Below, piece by piece: positions 22,256 to 34,340 of a DNA stretch of 64,000 nt. The stretch's first letter is position 1. Every line of letters starts with the position of its first letter. A program made the position numbers and the translations under genes. Location of the stretch: the NCBI GenBank assembly GCA_023374045.1, contig CM041777.1, positions 484,569,594 to 484,633,593 of the forward strand. Direction: 5' to 3'. Source of the stretch: Limonium bicolor (Eukaryota > Streptophyta > Magnoliopsida > Caryophyllales > Plumbaginaceae). The notes beneath the pieces were generated by a model that was not told the DNA's origin, did no database searches, and saw nothing but the letters and a program-made list of their open reading frames with translations.

Positions 22256-24473
22256 TCAAAAGCTTCATCCATAGTGATAGACTCCTCAAAGAAATTAATG
22301 TCACTCTTATCACCCTTATTCCCAAATCAGACAATGCCTCGTCGCTGGGGATTATAGGGCAATCTCTTGTTGCAACACTCTATACAAGATCATTTGCAAA
22401 ATTCTAGCTGAAAGACTCAAGAACGTCCTCCCCTCTCTGGTGAATCCTAGCCAAGGAGCTTTTATCAAAGGTCATCTTATCTCTGATAACATCCAACTCT
22501 GCTTGTGCCTTATGAAAAACTATCAAAGGGCAAACATTTCCCCTCGGTGTACAATGAAAATGGATATCAGAAAGGCATTCGACACCGTGGACTAGAACAA
22601 CTTCCCCCAGAATTTAGTAATTGGATTTCTCAATGTGTCACCTCCACATCCTTCTCGATCAACATCAATGGCTCCCCCTCGACATCTTTCAAAGGGGAGC
22701 GAGGGCTGCGCCAAGGTGACCCTCTCTCCCCTACCTCTTTGCGCTTGTTATGGACATACTATCCCGACTGCTCGACCAACTCCTTATCTCCCCTGACTTC
22801 CGCTATCATCCATCATGCAAATCTCTCCATATCTCCCACCTCTTTTTTGTTGATGATGCCCTTTTATTCTGTAGAAGTGACCAAAGCTCCATAACAACCA
22901 TGCTCAACAAAGTCTATCTCTTCTCTGAAGCCTCAGGTCTTATGCTTAACCCTGCTAAATCGGACATATTCCTTGGAGGAGTTAACCCCACCCTTGATGA
23001 TTCGCTTGTACATCTAACAAGGTGGGTTAAACTGGGCTCATTTCCGTTCCGCTATCTCGGCATCCCAATCACTGCTAGGAAGCCTAGAGCCACTGACTTT
23101 ATCCCCTCATTGACAGCATTCGTAAAGTAATCACTTCCTGGGGAAGCAAATCCCTCTCTTTTGCGGGCAGACTCTCCCTCATCCAAAGTACTCTCTATGG
23201 CGTTGTTGGGTTCTGGGCTCCTGCATCACCATTCCTAAGAACGTCATCAAAAGAGTCACTGTTTGCCTCCGGTCGTTCCTTTGGTCAGGGGAGGCTGATA
23301 GTAATACCACCCCCTGTGGCCTAGAAAGCTGTCACTAATACCAAGAGAAATGGTGGTTTGGGTCTTAAGGACATCCACAGATGGAATATGTGTTTTATGC
23401 TCAAAACCGTCTTAGTCATCACTCACGACTCGGAGCGCCTTTGGATCCACAAGCTCTTCTTGCCCACCCTAGCAACATCTGGACAGCTACTGCTAAAGGT
23501 AATGACCCCTGGACTTGGAAAGCTATTCTTCATGCCAAGGACTGGTGGATGAAGCAATGTGGCTCATCTAATGATGTCATCTCTCTTTTCAGCTCCTACC
23601 CTTCCCGCCCTAGGGTCAGCTCCTTCTACAAGGACATCTTCACCCCTCCCCAGATCTTCCAATGGTACAATGTCTGTTGGAATAATTGGTCTATCCCAAA
23701 AACCAAATTTATCTTGTGGGTTACTCTGAAAGGTAGACTTAAAACCGGTGACAAGCTCCAATCATGGGGCATATGTCTTGCATGCTAACAGATGCTGGCT
23801 CTATGAGCGTGCTCAGGAGACAAGCAACCATCTTTTTTTCCAGTGTAGGTACTCTTGCAGGGTCTGGTGGACTATCTGCGACTGGCTGGGAATCCCTACT
23901 AACAGGAGAAGTCTTCACAGCTGCGCATCCTGGATCCTCCGCTACTGCAAGAGGCATTGACCAATCGACATGGTGAAAAGAGCGGTAGTAGCCAATGTGG
24001 TCTATCATATCTGGATAGAAAGGTGCAAGCGAGCTATGGCCAACCCAACCAAAGATCTCACTCTCGTCGTTGCTGACATCAAAGCTGCCATCAAAGCCAT
24101 CATTTGGACTAAGATGAAACGCTCCGGCGCAGATTTCGACTTGCTAGATAGGGTGCTCTACTCCTAGCAGCGATTTGTTTTGATTTTGGTTGTACATCTA
24201 TTTTAGTCAGCTTCATTTTGCTTTTGTTCACTAGCTGGGATTGGTGTTATACTACCACTATGCAATTTTGGTCAGTTACACGCTGCTTTTTGTTCACTAG
24301 CTGGGGTTGTTTTTTTTTGTACGAGCTCTAGGTTGTCGTTCACCCTAGGGAGGGTTTTATATCCACCATCCCCTAGGCGAGATACCCCAAATTAGTTATC
24401 AGATACATATGGCTTCTATGTCTAACACGCTATCTCTCTTTACTTGTATATACATCTATTTATTTCAAAAAAA
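22256..24473 (+). mobile_element. 5'-truncated L1-type LINE with poly(A) and TSD
   Basis: The 12-bp sequence aagtataatatt occurs on both sides (22244-22255 and 24474-24485) and the right end is an A-run, the marks of target-primed reverse transcription. The element begins inside the reverse transcriptase region, so the endonuclease and ORF1 are absent. It is dead on arrival. Confidence 0.85.
22290..24167 (+). pseudogene. LINE ORF2 remnant: reverse transcriptase and zf-RVT
   Basis: In order: VTLITLIPKSDNA, DYRAISCCNTLYKIICKILA, NPSQGAFIKGHLISDNIQL, KMDIRKAFDTVD, GLRQGDPLSP, then a FVDD catalytic box in HLFFVDDALLFC (about 22842), LNPAKSDIF and FPFRYLGIPI. The C-terminal part has the zf-RVT pattern (ILWVTLKGRLKTGDKL, then NHLFFQCRYSCRVWW). 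These are L1-clade plant LINE motifs. Several frame changes (for example near 22600, 22745, 23130 and 23780) and a TAG after FDTVD make it non-functional. Confidence 0.85.
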
Positions 24474-24485
24474 AAGTATAATATT

Positions 24486-25156
24486 GCATACTAATATGGT
24501 TTTGACCAACCTTAATCCACCACATATTACAATTAAATAACATTACTTATCACAAGTACAATATATAAAATATATGAATACGAAATGGTCACGTAATAAC
24601 TTACTTTAACTAATAAGATGGTGTTTTGATCAGCTGTCATTAAACACGTCTATAAATTGAATGTTCAAAAATTCTTATCCAGTCTTATCTGTTGAAACGT
24701 AAAGTAGGACTTGAAGAGAGTTACAATACCCACTACTTCAGTACCGGATAATATTATAATTAATACTTCCACTTTCTAGTTTGTTAAAGTCATAATCTTA
24801 TTTATTATACATTCTTTAATTAAGCTTCTGACTTTATATTATGCAGCGGTATAATATGTATTATTATAGTTAGTTAGTTCGATCTGTCCGGGGTGGATGT
24901 GAATAACATAATTGAATCTGATCACTTTGGAATATATCAAACTTGACAAAACCAACACATCGAGATGAGCCATGCATGTAATATCAGACGTCGTAAGCAT
25001 GAAATTCTCAAATGGAATTTTCCCCTTTTAATTAAAACTCTAATCTACTGAAACATCAACATGTGTACTTGTCGAGGAATCTGTCAAAGCCTTCCAACGA
25101 AGAGAAGAGACTTCTCTACCACCCAAACTCTGTAGCGCTAAATTCGTTCATAGTCC
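24486..25156. other. intergenic, contains right arm of inverted repeat
   Basis: AT-rich, no gene seen. 24810-25085 is the right arm of the inverted repeat described at 21525. The arm stops just before the LINE ORF1 remnant. Confidence 0.5.
24810..25085 (-). repeat. right arm of ~250-bp imperfect inverted repeat
   Basis: The complement aligns with 21525-21768 over most of its length, including CTTTGAC..., ATGCATGGCT and CTCGATGTGTTGG. Confidence 0.7.
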
Positions 25157-25442
25157 CTATGTGACGCGCAGTCGAGTTTCAAAATCACGTATTCGGGTTT
25201 TCAATTTGTGCGATCTGAAAATGATATTTTTGCTCCCTTCAAAATGTTTTCAAAAATTACAATATTCTCAAAGACTAGATATGGCTTCGTCGAATACACA
25301 CCGAAGGAAGATGTAATTCGAGCAATAAGGAAACCAACGGAATACTAGTCGATGGCCACAAACTCCAAATTCAACAAGCGATAGTCAGGAAAGCTCCTTC
25401 AAGCTCACCACCACCTCACCACCGTTGGACCCAAAAGAACTT
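25157..25442 (+). pseudogene. LINE ORF1 5' part, RRM-like domain
   Basis: A plus-strand frame gives SENDIFAPFKMFSKIT, KTRYGFVEY and EDVIRAI. After a frame change it gives GILVDGHKLQIQQAIVRK and a Pro/Ser/His-rich linker. RYGFVEY matches the RNP1 box and VDGHKLQIQQA the last strand of an RNA recognition motif, a domain known in ORF1 of many plant L1 LINEs. It is cut at 25442 by the copia element. The sequence after that element (36783) resumes in the same frame when the duplicated AACT is counted once. No start codon is preserved. Confidence 0.6.
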
Positions 25443-26002
25443 TGTTGTTGCTGTTTTGATTGACAAACTCGGTTCAGGACTGACGCCTATGCTGAGTATA
25501 TTACGAAATGAAGTTTGTCAGTCTTGAACTTACAAGCACGCGAAGGATAAAATAACAAATAAGATTATACACATCTGTAAAAGATAAAAATCTTATTTGA
25601 TAGATTTCCATACTGTTTCCGTATCTATATAAACAGAAGAAAAACTAGTTTGAAAGTAGTTTTTCCGAAAAGAAAGAAAAGAGGAGAAAAGTCTATACGG
25701 CTGTGAGAGCTAGGGTTTGAAGTTTTGTCAAAAGTGTTTCCTTTCCATATTGAAACGGTATTAGCTATGCAAAGTAAGATCTGAGTGCTGATCGAAATTG
25801 TGAGAGTTAAGAATGTCATGTATTCTTAACGTGTTGAGAGTTTAGATCTCGTGTGAAAGTAGTGTTGTAAAAGCACTACGTGCTTCTTGTGTATCGAGTG
25901 TGATACGTGATTCTAAGTAACAGATTCAGTTTTCGTTTTTCCCTTGTCATCGTTATCTGCCTAAACTCTCAGTTTGATACTCACACACGGTAGGTTTCTT
26001 CA
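25443..26002 (+). repeat. 5' LTR of copia element
   Basis: TGTTGTTGCTG to GTTTCTTCA, 560 bp. A TATA-like 'tatctatataaacag' lies near 25622, a plausible promoter, with the transcript start some tens of bases downstream. Confidence 0.9.
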
Positions 26003-26004
26003 AT

Positions 26005-26016
26005 TGGTATTAGAGC
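26005..26016 (+). other. primer binding site, tRNA-iMet type
   Basis: TGGTATTAGAGC, one mismatch from the initiator Met consensus, starting two bases after the LTR. Confidence 0.9.
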
Positions 26017-26061
26017 GAGGTTACCCTTAATTTCGAGGAAACTTTCTCAAGGTAGGTCGAG

Positions 26062-27000
26062 ATGAATACTTACTGTGTCAAACCACTGAAGTTGACTAAA
26101 TTCAACTACACCAGTTGGTGTGAACAGATGGAGGATCAATTAATTTCTTTGACATTCAACTTTGGGATGTGGTGACTGAAGGAGATCTCAAGCCGAAATT
26201 CGTAGAAGAAGGAGTCACTAAGGAAAAGCCAAGATCAAGCTGGGGTGAGAACGACAACAAACTGATAAGCAAGAATCGACAAGCTCGGAGGGTTATAATG
26301 TCTTCTTTATCAGACTCAGACCAACAGAAAGTTTTGGGTTTGCGCACCGCAAAGGAGGTTTGGGAATTTCTTAAGACTGCTTATGCAGGGACGGATTCAG
26401 TTAAGAAGGCGAAGGGAAAACAACTCAAAAGACAGCTTGATAACTTCAAGATGACTGAAGGTGAGACGATTTCGGAGACACTCAAAAGATTTGATAAAGT
26501 TTTATGTGAGCTCAAAACTGTTGGAGTAACTCTGGACAATGATCAAGTTAATGAGAGGTTTCTGGATATAGTCTGTGCAAAGAATGGTTGAACTTCACAA
26601 CACTTTTGGAGTCAACAAAGGATTTGTCAAAATTATCCTTTAAAGAACTGAGGTCTGAACTAACAATGTACGAGGGCAAGATGAAAGGCGGGCTAGTGAG
26701 TCTAAGTGCTAATAAGGATTTAGCACTAAAGGCAAAAAAGACGTCAAGCGATAAAGAAGATGATGACACAAATGAGGATGAAGAGATTACAATGATAGCT
26801 AACGGCATCAGGAAGATCTTTGGCGGGAGAAGAGGCTCTGGGTCCAGAACTGATAGATTTAAGTCTAAGAAGGAGCAAATTAGATGCTTCCGGTGTAATA
26901 AGCCTGAACATGTAGTAAAGGATTGCATGCTAAAGCCAAAGGACAATTTTCGTGATAAGGTTAAGAAATTTACAGAGGCTGCAGCAGCAGCGTGGGGATA
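26062..27000 (+). pseudogene. gag: copia gag
   Basis: The ATG at 26062 begins MNTYCVKPLKLTKFNYTSW, a DUF4219-type start, and the frame breaks near 26150. The next frame continues with DVVTEGDLKPKF, LGLRTAKEVWEFLKTAY, LDNFKMTEGETISETLKRF and ERFLDIV (UBN2-type gag). Another break at about 26586 leads to LSFKELRSELTMYEGKM, an acidic stretch and a CX2CX4HX4C zinc knuckle (C-FR-C-NKPE-H-VVKD-C near 26886). A stop comes at 26999. The role is RNA packaging into virus-like particles. Confidence 0.85.
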
Positions 27001-27840
27001 AAAGGAGTCAGACGCAGACTCAGAGGTAGAAGAGACAGCGCAGGTGTGCATGACTGTCGTGATTGAAGATGATGAAAGCATCAGCGTGATATCAGACCAG
27101 AACTTCTGCATGATGGCCAGTGACGGATGGCAAGAAGTTCTGGAAGCAGACGAGGTAAGTCCTGAACTCATAGAAGATGCTTTCAATTCCTTGTCAAAGA
27201 AAGAAAATTTTGATTTGTTAACGACTGCTTACTAAGATTAAATTGCTTGAGTCTAGATTGTCAAGGATAGATAATCCTATAGAGTCTGCTACTGAATCCC
27301 AAACTAAAGAAAATTCTTCTATTAAGTTTGTTAAACCAATAAAAGAGTGGGTCGTCGCATGCTTGCCCGCTTGGGCTCAAACTGAATTCAAGACACTACA
27401 AGAAAGACATGAGAACTTAAGAAAGAAAAATGAAGTTTTAGAGGGTGACCTGTCGAAGGTTAAGAGAGAAAAAGAAATAGCAAAGCAACGAAATCCAGTT
27501 TGGTACACTAGAAAGGCGGATTTGACTCAAATGTTGACTGGGAAGAAAAAAATTACAACACCTATTTATACACCAGTGCGGAAGGCTTCAAATGCTAATC
27601 ATACCAAATCAGAGTATTTCTGTCAATACTGTCATAAACACGATCATATTATTGGTTTTTGCAGGAGTTTATACTACAGAAAATCTTTTGTTAATAATAT
27701 ACCTCCGTTCAGAACTCATATAAACAAAAACTATTCTTCCTTTACCCGTAGAACAAGGCCTAAACAAGTTTGGGTACCTAAAGCTAATAAGTGAGTGAAT
27801 GTGACTAGGCATTAGCTACTTCGTTTATGAGAACTGGTGG
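27001..27840 (+). pseudogene. copia gag-protease linker region
   Basis: Continues the polyprotein with acidic ETAQVCMTVVIEDDES and QNFCMMASDG, then (27243-27794) a charged, probably coiled segment ERHENLRKKNEVLEGDL and a second Cys/His cluster C-QY-C-HKHDHIIGF-C. Stops at 27234 and 27792 separate the pieces. Confidence 0.65.
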
Positions 27841-29324
27841 CTGATGGGCAGTGGGTGCTCAAGACACATGAGTGGAGATAAGAAGAAGTTCAATACCTTG
27901 GTTGAACATCGGGGAGGAAGAGTAACTTTTGGGAACAATGACAAAGGGAGAATAATAGGAATAGGGACGATTGGCAAAGAGGACTGCATTGATCAGGTTA
28001 GTCTAGTGGAAGGTCCCAGTCATGATCTGTTAAGCGTATCACAAATGTGTGATAAGGGTCCCTCAGTGGTTGTCTTTGATTCAAGTGGTTTTCAGATACG
28101 TAACAAAGTCACTCAGAAGGTTCTGTTACGAGGTTGCAGGGTAGGAAATCTCTATATGGTAGATGTGAATGACCAGGAGGATCTAACGTGCCTTACGGTC
28201 AAAGATTATGAAGAACTATTGTGGCATCGAAGATCAGAACATGCTCATCATCGATTAATTAACAAACTGAGACTAAAGGAGTTAGTCAATGGGTTACCAC
28301 AAAGGCGGTTAGGTCATGATACAATTTGTGCTGATTGTGCTTTGAACAAACACACTAGGATTTCTCATGTTCCAACGAATGTGGTCAGCAGTACCAAGAC
28401 CTTAGAGTTTCTTCATATGGATTTAATAGGACCGGTAAGCATACAGAGCAGGTCAAGTAAGAGATACATACTGGTGGTAGTTGATGATTTCTCAAGATAC
28501 ACATGTGTGGTCCTACTTCATATCAAGGATCAAAAATTTTTGTGAGATCACGTGTTTGTTCACCAAGATTCAGATTTAAACAGAGAATAAGGTCAAGAGC
28601 ATTCGAACTGATCAGGGGACGGAATTTATTAATCAAAAGATGTCTCAGTTCTGTACTGACAATGGAATCACTCATACTTACTCTGCAGCCAGAACTCCAC
28701 AGAAAACGGGGTAGTGTCGAACGGAAAAATCAAGAGATGGCTCGTACAATGTTGAATGGTAGTGGTCTTGCTCCGAGTTTTTGGGGGGAGGCTATAAACA
28801 CGGCGTGTTACATTCTCAATAGAGCTTTAATTCGTCCAATTTAATCAAGACTCCCTATGAACTGTACAAAGGACGTAAGCCATCCATATCACACTTCAGA
28901 GTGTTTGGGTGTACATGTTATATCCTTAACCATGGAAAAGATCAACTAGGAAAGTTTGACAAAAGAAGTGATGAATGAGTCTTTCTTGGTTATGCAATGA
29001 ACAGCAAAGCCTATCGTGTTTTTAAAAAATGCACCTTGATTGTCGAAGAGTCTGCAAATGTCAAGTTTGACGAGAATAACTTTGGAGGAAGGGTGAGTCA
29101 TGGAGAGATAGAAAATCTTTTTCAGTCTAAGGATAAAGAAGTAACCATGGATAACGTCTCAGGGGCTGAATTAGAAGATGAAGTGGCGACAATTGAAGAT
29201 TCCTCATCACCGGTTCAGAACTCGGAATCTACACCACCAGAACCAACCGAATTGGTTCCAGTGGTGACTCAGGAAGCAGGAATCACAGGACTCACATCGA
29301 CATCTCGGAATGCCCCAGGCATAG
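27841..29324 (+). pseudogene. copia protease and integrase
   Basis: The protease begins at SGCSRHMSGDKKKF, but the active-site aspartate expected immediately before SGC is absent (the codons read Leu-Met-Gly). GAG_pre-integrase follows (LLWHRRSEHAHHRLI, then C-ADC), then the integrase core start HMDLIGPVSIQ and VVDDFSRYTCV. A frameshift near 28545 scrambles the second Asp region. SVERKNQEMARTMLNGS, APSFWGEAINTACYILNR, FRVFGCTCYILNHGKDQ and a TGA before VFLGYAMNSKAYRVF follow. The Glu-rich, Pro-rich tail (28997-29324) ends at the nested solo LTR. Confidence 0.85.
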
Positions 29325-31596
29325 TGTAATACCCCCAAACACTGGCCTAGGAGTTAGGGGTATTACATGCCGCGTATTATTACATAATAACGCAAGGCTC
29401 TAATAAATGAACTTAAACAGATAATCAAACAAGGCCCAAAACGAATACTTGAATAAAGTATAATCAAAATGATGTCGTAACATCCCAAAAGTTATTACAG
29501 AACCTACCAAACGAATATCAAAAGCGGAAGCTAACTGAAGAGGCCCAAAGGCTCAAAGTCAAATACAATGTCTCAAAAGAACCAAAATAACAAACAAACT
29601 AAACTCCAGAAGCTGAGCAAAGTGACCCTCGCTGATCAATCTGAAATGTTAGATAGAGTAGGGGAATGAGCAAACAACTATGCCCAGTAGAAGTCCAACT
29701 TCATCAACCAGCATGCTCAAAACATTTTAAGAATATTAACAAATCAGAAGGAGTCGCAAGGAGTCCATAAACACGTCAGAAAACAGAAGCAGAAGTCCAC
29801 ACGGTAAAGGACTAAACAGAGTCAGAAGCAGACAGAATCAGAAAACAGAGCGGGACACTAGCTGATCACGGCATACAGACAGAACGAGCAACCAGCTCGT
29901 GAACAGAACGAGGAAACCTCACTCGTAAACAGAACAGGTGGAACACCTGTGAACAGAACGGGGAACATCACCCGTGAAACAGAAGGATCCTACATAGCGC
30001 GCTACGAGACAGCGAGACCAGCCATCCAAAGGTTCAGACACAGAGATAACTAGGTCCCAAAACAGAAGCTTGAAACAATTAAGCATATGTGCACCAAAGG
30101 CACCAGAAAGCACATAAGTAGCTTGGAAATCAGAAGAGGAATCCAACCCCGCAAACGGTAGTCAAAACGGAGCTCAAACGAGCAAATTATGGTCAAAACA
30201 GAGCCAAGTCCGAACATGTGTCCGGACATCAATGTTCGGACACAGGTCGAACCTTAAATCAGAAGCAGAGACAGAGGTGTCCGAACATCAAAGCTCGGAC
30301 GGATGTTCGGACGTTCTTCGGAAATCAAGTACGCGTAGTGTCTGAACATGTGTCCGAACGACAAAGCTCGGACACAAGTCGAAGCAAAATCAGAGGAAGG
30401 AGATAGGTGTGTTCGAACTTCTGTCCGGACTTACAAGTTCGGACACCATTCGAGACTTGTAAGTCGGACTCGTCCTCGCACCCCGTCTGAACATCTAAGA
30501 TCAGACGGAAGTTCGGACACAGCGAAAAACTCAGAAATTCAAAGCGCAACAGGGCATGTCTGAACTTCCAAGGTCGGACGGAAGTTCGGGCGCGCCGAAA
30601 AACCCAGTAAACAGAGGCGATTTTCACACAAACAGAGGCACCAAAACAATGTCAAAACATTACAAGTTTGCAGAAAACAACCTTTGGGGTTTGTAAGCGT
30701 TAAAACGGCATTAAACAGACAGTTCACAATCACAATTCTTAGACAGATCACAATCAAAGTTCAGAACCGGAACGAAACTCCCCAAGGCCGAACACACACT
30801 AATCGAATCCATCAGCCACCTACCTCGAATATTAGCAGACGAAATCCCAAAATCTGAAGCAGTAGAACCCAGCCCACGTAGACAACGCAAACACCGAACT
30901 GCAGACTGAAAACACAATTCCAAACTCTGGACAAAAGCAAACGCAGATCAATCCCCAATCAGAAAACGGAGGGCCTCACAATCCAGAAACTGCCATTGAT
31001 GAACACAGCTAAAATCCTTACTTGAATCTGACAGCGGAATCACAGACAAAGCCAATAGCAAAAGAAATTAATCGGGACAGAGGGGCCAACGCTGAATCAC
31101 AATCAGATTACAAAGAACAATTAGGGATTGGAAGAGTTCCCAAAACCTAACCCCCAAAGCTGAATTGCAATTGATAACCACAAGACCAACCTGATTGCAA
31201 CGGAGACGGCGAGGCGACAGAAGGACTCACCAGCAGAATAGCACAATACACGAAGTCTTGACAGATCGATGGAGAAGATGAGGAAGGTTGAGAGAGAGAG
31301 AGAGAGAAACAATGAAGAGAAGAGCATCTTACAGTTTTCCAAAACTGAACGGGAAAGAGAGCGTGACTGAGATTGTGAGAACGTGATTAGAAGATAGGGA
31401 AATTAAGAGATGAAGGATTAAATTAATAGAAAGAGAAATAATGTGAGATTAATCTCACCAGAAAATAGAACGGATAGGTAAAAGACCTCCTCGCCCCCAA
31501 CTTCCTTAATAAGGACTTCCATGTCCTAAGTGAAATAGCCAGCATAGGAAAACGTTACACAGAATAAAAAAATGTAATGAACTTTGGATTATAACA
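29325..31596 (-). mobile_element. solo LTR, 2272 bp, with 5-bp TSD
   Basis: On the minus strand it runs from TGTTATAATCC (31596) to GGGGGTATTACA (29325). Perfect duplication CATAG flanks it (29320-29324 and 31597-31601), and the copia reading frame continues across when one copy is removed. The end resembles the GGGGTGTTACA LTRs but the body differs. It carries a hairpin array at 30200-30600 and a GA microsatellite near 31287. Short ORFs inside are not convincing genes. Confidence 0.9.
30200..30600. repeat. hairpin array (GTCCGAAC/GTTCGGAC) in solo LTR
   Basis: About six to seven units of roughly 60 bp, each with arms such as GTCCGAACATC and GATGTTCGGAC, or GAACTTCC and GGAAGTTC, separated by short loops. 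Confidence 0.75.
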
Positions 31597-31601
31597 CATA
31601 G

Positions 31602-32511
31602 AGATCAACAACATTCTATCAGATTTAAACTCAGGAGTTCAAACCCGGTCAAATGCACAAACTTTTGTGCTTTCTTTGGTTTTGTGTCTACTGTAGAACC
31701 AAAGACTTTGAAGGATGATTTAGAGCACGAAAGTTGGATAAATGCTATGCATGAGGAATTAAATGAATCTGTAAGGAATGTTGTATGGGAACATATTGAG
31801 AAACCCAAAAACCAAAACGTCATTGGAACGAAGTGGGTTTATCGCAATAAGCTGGATTCCAATGGTCAAATTTCCAGAATTAAAGCATGTCTAGTTGCCA
31901 AAGGGTATAATCAATATGAGGGGTTGGACTTTGATGAAACCTATGCTCCAGTAGCACGACTTGAGGCTATTCGTCTACTCATTGCCTTTGCAACTTTGCA
32001 TAGGTTTACACTTTACCAAATGGATGTCAAGTGTGCTTTTTTAAATGGACACCTCAAGGAAGAGGTATAAGTTTCTCAGCCACCGGGTTTTGAGGACACC
32101 ACTTATCCTACTCATGTTTATCGTTTGAAAAAAGCACTATATGGTCTTAAGCAAGCACCAAGGGCGTGGTATGAAAGGCTGACATCTTTTCTTATTAGAC
32201 AACAATTTGTACGGGGACATGTTGATCGCACACTGTTTATCAAACAAAGTGGAATGGATAAACTTCTGGTACAGATATATGTTGATGATATTGTTTTCGG
32301 GTCTACTAGTCCACGACTGACAACAGAATCTGAGTCTATGATGACAAAAGAATTTCAAATGAGCAATATGTGTGAGCTGACATTCTTTCTCGGGTTACAA
32401 ATTAGGCAAACAGTTGATGGTACGTTTATCAGCCAAACTAAATACACCTTAGAACTTCTGTCCAAATATAAGTTCAATGAGTGCAAACGATGTCCACTAC
32501 TCTTAGATTAG
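31602..32511 (+). pseudogene. copia reverse transcriptase
   Basis: A GVQTRS-type motif near 31630 in another frame leads to [87 protein letters not shown], a TAA at 32068, then [18 protein letters not shown], the catalytic YVDD in [12 protein letters not shown] (about 32274) and FFLGLQIRQ. Apart from the one in-frame stop and a frame loss after 32500 the domain is well kept. It would copy element RNA into DNA using the iMet primer. Confidence 0.9.
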
Positions 32512-33206
32512 GACTGGAATCCACCGCAGAGGCAACAAATCCAACCGTTTATAGGGGAATGATGGATCTCTTCTCTATCTCACTGCAAGTCGCCCCGATA
32601 TTATGCAAAATGTGTGTTTCTGTGCTCGTTCCAGTCTAATCCAAAGTTACCACATGTAAAGGCTATCAAACGTATTTTTTCGTTATCTTCAAGGAACATT
32701 ATCACTCAGACTTCTATACACAGCCACTTCCTTATCCACTCTTGCTGGATACACTGATGCAGATTTTGGTGGTTCTCTAACTGATCGGAAGAGTACAACT
32801 GGCACGACCCAATTCTTGGGTTCTAATCTAATTGCTTGGTCTTTCAGGAAACAAGCTTCGGTGCTCTGTCTACAACTGAAGCTGAGTATGTGGCTGCGGC
32901 TGCTTGTTGTGCCCAGATCTTATGCTGCATCAACAACTTGAGGACTACGGTTTATCCTTTGTTCCAATTCTTATCTATTGTGATAACACCAGCACAATTG
33001 AGCTAACCAAAAATCCGGTTCATCACTCCCGTTCCAAACACATTGATATACGACACCATTTCATGCGAGATCATGTGGAACACGGCACTGTTATTCTAAT
33101 TCATTGTTCCACAGACAAACAGTTAGCTGATATATTCACAAAGCCTTTACCCAGAGAAACTTTTGAGAAACTCCGTTTTGAGATTGGCATGGTCAACACC
33201 AAGTGA
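32512..33206 (+). pseudogene. copia RNase H
   Basis: Motifs in several frames: GYTDADFGGSLTDRKSTTG with its Asp, STTEAEY-type sequence near 32875 (frameshifted), YCDNTSTIELTKNPVHHSRS, HIDIRHHFMRDHVE and LADIFTKPLPRETFEKLR, ending VNTK at 33206. The order and spacing are typical of copia RNase H, the last domain of pol. Confidence 0.85.
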
Positions 33207-34340
33207 GACATAGTCCTGATATTTAGTTTGTTTTAAATAGTTCTTTCAGGTTTTTTTAAATTCTTTGAGGTTTTTCTGTCTAGGTTCATTATTAACATCT
33301 TGTACTCATTAGTTCTGAACCGAACACTTGCTTTCTTACATTTCTTATCTATTGTTTCAATAAATATAATCCAACTACTTTGCATGGTTGATAAAGCTCT
33401 ACACTAAGTTATTTCGATGCATAGACTGTTGAGGAAATTGTTTAGCTAAGCCTACTGCTTCTTCAAGTAAATCTTCACGATATAACTAAGTCAGATGAAC
33501 TTTCTCATAACTCTCTTCATATATACTTACTTGATATGTACAACAAGCAATACGTTTGGATTTTAGGAAAACTGGGTTAGATGGTTGATATGGTGGAATG
33601 AACAAGGCAAGAGATTCCAATGCTCACAGTACCAACAACACAAATTTGGCCTCTCTCATCTGACAATTAAGTCTTATAGGATACCTTATCATCTAACTTC
33701 CTAAGGGTAACTACTCTGGGCAAGTTGACCCAACGTCGTCACATGGGTGGAGAGAAAAAGTCAAGGTGTTGTTTAATAAATAAAGAAAATGTTGTCTCTA
33801 TACATTTAACACATGTTTTTTCGACACATATAAAACTAAGCTGTGAGTATGAATCTGTGGTGATGAAAGGTATAATGGAATACGATTTTACTTCTCACCT
33901 CTTGTCATTTCAAAAGGAAGTTGAAGAATGGAATGAGATTAAAACAAGAATCCACACTTGCTGCTTGTTGTTCTTTCACTCTAGGTAAAAAATGAAAGGG
34001 GGATGAAAAACAAACCTTCTTAGGAATATTGGTTGTTATTTTTCTTAACAATAGTGACTTACTTAATACTTCTTAAACTTTCTATTCTGAGAGACTAAGT
34101 CTATGACTGTCGATTGTGCTTAGCAAAAGGAGGCTCAGTTTATTTTGTTTTCACTTAATATTTTTATTTCATTTACACTATCTTCTTTTCAAACACAAAA
34201 CCGATTCACCTTCTCTTCACTACTCTATTTTCGCTTTCGCACTGTTCTCTCACTTGGTTAAGCTTCGTCCCGTCTTTTCTCAGCAACGCTAAATTTCTTT
34301 TCCGTTGTCTTTATTCTTGAATTTCCATCAATTTCTTCAA
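33207..34340 (+). other. spacer after copia pol
   Basis: AT-rich, with no supported gene. An 87-codon ORF (33725-33988) has no recognisable domain. Confidence 0.5.
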
